From positions 806,001 through 870,000 of the forward strand of contig NZ_CP129674.1 in assembly GCF_041080795.1 (NCBI RefSeq): a stretch of 64,000 nt of DNA, read 5' to 3'. Every line of letters starts with the position of its first letter. The stretch's first letter is position 1. Shown in pieces: positions 63,663 through 64,000 of this stretch. The notes under the pieces were generated by a model. It did no database searches. It was not told where the DNA came from and saw only the letters and a program-made list of their open reading frames with translations. A program made the translations under genes and the position numbers. This DNA comes from Bifidobacterium sp. WK041_4_12 (GTDB lineage: Bacteria; Actinomycetota; Actinomycetes; Actinomycetales; Bifidobacteriaceae).

Positions 63663-64000
63663 TCAGAGCTGGACGTCGATAAGATTCGAGTATTCTCCGA
63701 TCGGCTTGCTGTCTGAGTCAAGACCCATCTGCGCACATATCCAGTAGATGCCCGGTACCAAAGTATTCTTGACCGTATGCCAATCGTGGCCTGACCCTTT
63801 GGCGATCACCGCCTGCACATCCATTCCCGCATCCTGGGCTGCAGCACCAATGACCTTCATGTTATGCACCGATTCTGGATCCTGCTCTCCAGCCACGGTA
63901 AACATCGTCTGCGTCGAAGGAGCATGCTTGGCGATGGCGTTGACGGGGATCTGAGCTTCGTACGCTGCTCTGCTCCCCCCGAAGAACCGTTGAATCATGC
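63663..64000 (-). CDS. Esterase (alpha/beta hydrolase), C-terminal part
   Basis: Only the last 112 or so residues are in the window; the 5' end lies beyond base 64000, and the Met at 63998 is internal. The segment FFGGSRAAYEAQIP, then VAGEQDPESVHNMKV with the acidic residue, and GSGHDWHTVKNTL with the catalytic His, match the C-terminus of the esterase D/antigen-85-like family. Probably precedes the MprF-like gene in one transcript (103-bp gap). Substrate unknown. Confidence 0.75.
   Translation of the reverse strand, partial: MIQRFFGGSRAAYEAQIPVNAIAKHAPSTQTMFTVAGEQDPESVHNMKVIGAAAQDAGMDVQAVIAKGSGHDWHTVKNTLVPGIYWICAQMGLDSDSKPIGEYSNLIDVQL

Overview
The window looks like a chromosomal segment of a bifidobacterium or close relative (Bifidobacteriaceae). 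This rests on the protein sequences and gene order: prfB-ftsE-ftsX-CHAP hydrolase-smpB, succinylase-type dapD, a DUF6020 membrane protein, single-copy luxS, a rhomboid-like/MprF-like fusion, and a GlcNAc-oligosaccharide locus typical of gut Actinobacteria. There is no rRNA, insertion sequence, integrase, phage gene or CRISPR array. One tRNA (Arg, UCU) is present.

Layout. 1-11.6 kb: end of a methionine aminopeptidase gene, citrate synthase, dapD (convergent), a DUF6020 membrane protein, then a cell-division/translation block (prfB, ftsE, ftsX, secreted CHAP hydrolase, smpB). 11.7-14.6 kb: a polar amino-acid ABC importer whose binding-protein gene is broken by a 13-bp tandem duplication. 14.5-20.3 kb (minus strand): a deoxyinosine-type DNA glycosylase, an AlbA_2/HATPase regulator, and a GntR-ATPase-permease (YtrABC-like) operon. 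20.8-31.0 kb: a complete GlcNAc-oligosaccharide locus with lipoprotein SBP, two permeases, ROK repressor, cytoplasmic GH20 hexosaminidase, ROK kinase, nagB and nagA. 31.0-37.1 kb: a cassette with an ABC exporter (two permeases and an ATPase) divergent from a histidine kinase/response regulator pair, bounded on each side by a copy of the same 123-bp hairpin element. 37.2-46.7 kb: glmS, a pseudouridine synthase, coaX and a five-gene peptide-type ABC importer. 47.1-52.7 kb: cystathionine beta-synthase and gamma-lyase, recQ, luxS and a GNAT acetyltransferase. 52.7-64 kb: alr, ohr, dgt, dnaG, tRNA-Arg, purE-purK, a Fur-family regulator, a lysyl-PG-synthase-like membrane protein and a partial esterase.

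How it works together. The nag locus would import a GlcNAc-containing oligosaccharide (the ATPase is not encoded here), split it in the cytoplasm with GH20, phosphorylate GlcNAc, deacetylate it (NagA) and deaminate it to fructose-6-P (NagB). glmS, which runs the opposite reaction, lies just beyond the repeat-bounded cassette. The sulfur genes form a reverse-transsulfuration pair near luxS, so homocysteine released by LuxS can be turned into cysteine.

Two signals stand out. The first is the pair of 123-bp direct repeats (5 differences) enclosing the exporter/two-component cassette exactly between nagA and glmS. The second is a striking number of 10-27 bp tandem duplications at gene ends and junctions, one of which has knocked the amino-acid binding-protein gene out of frame.
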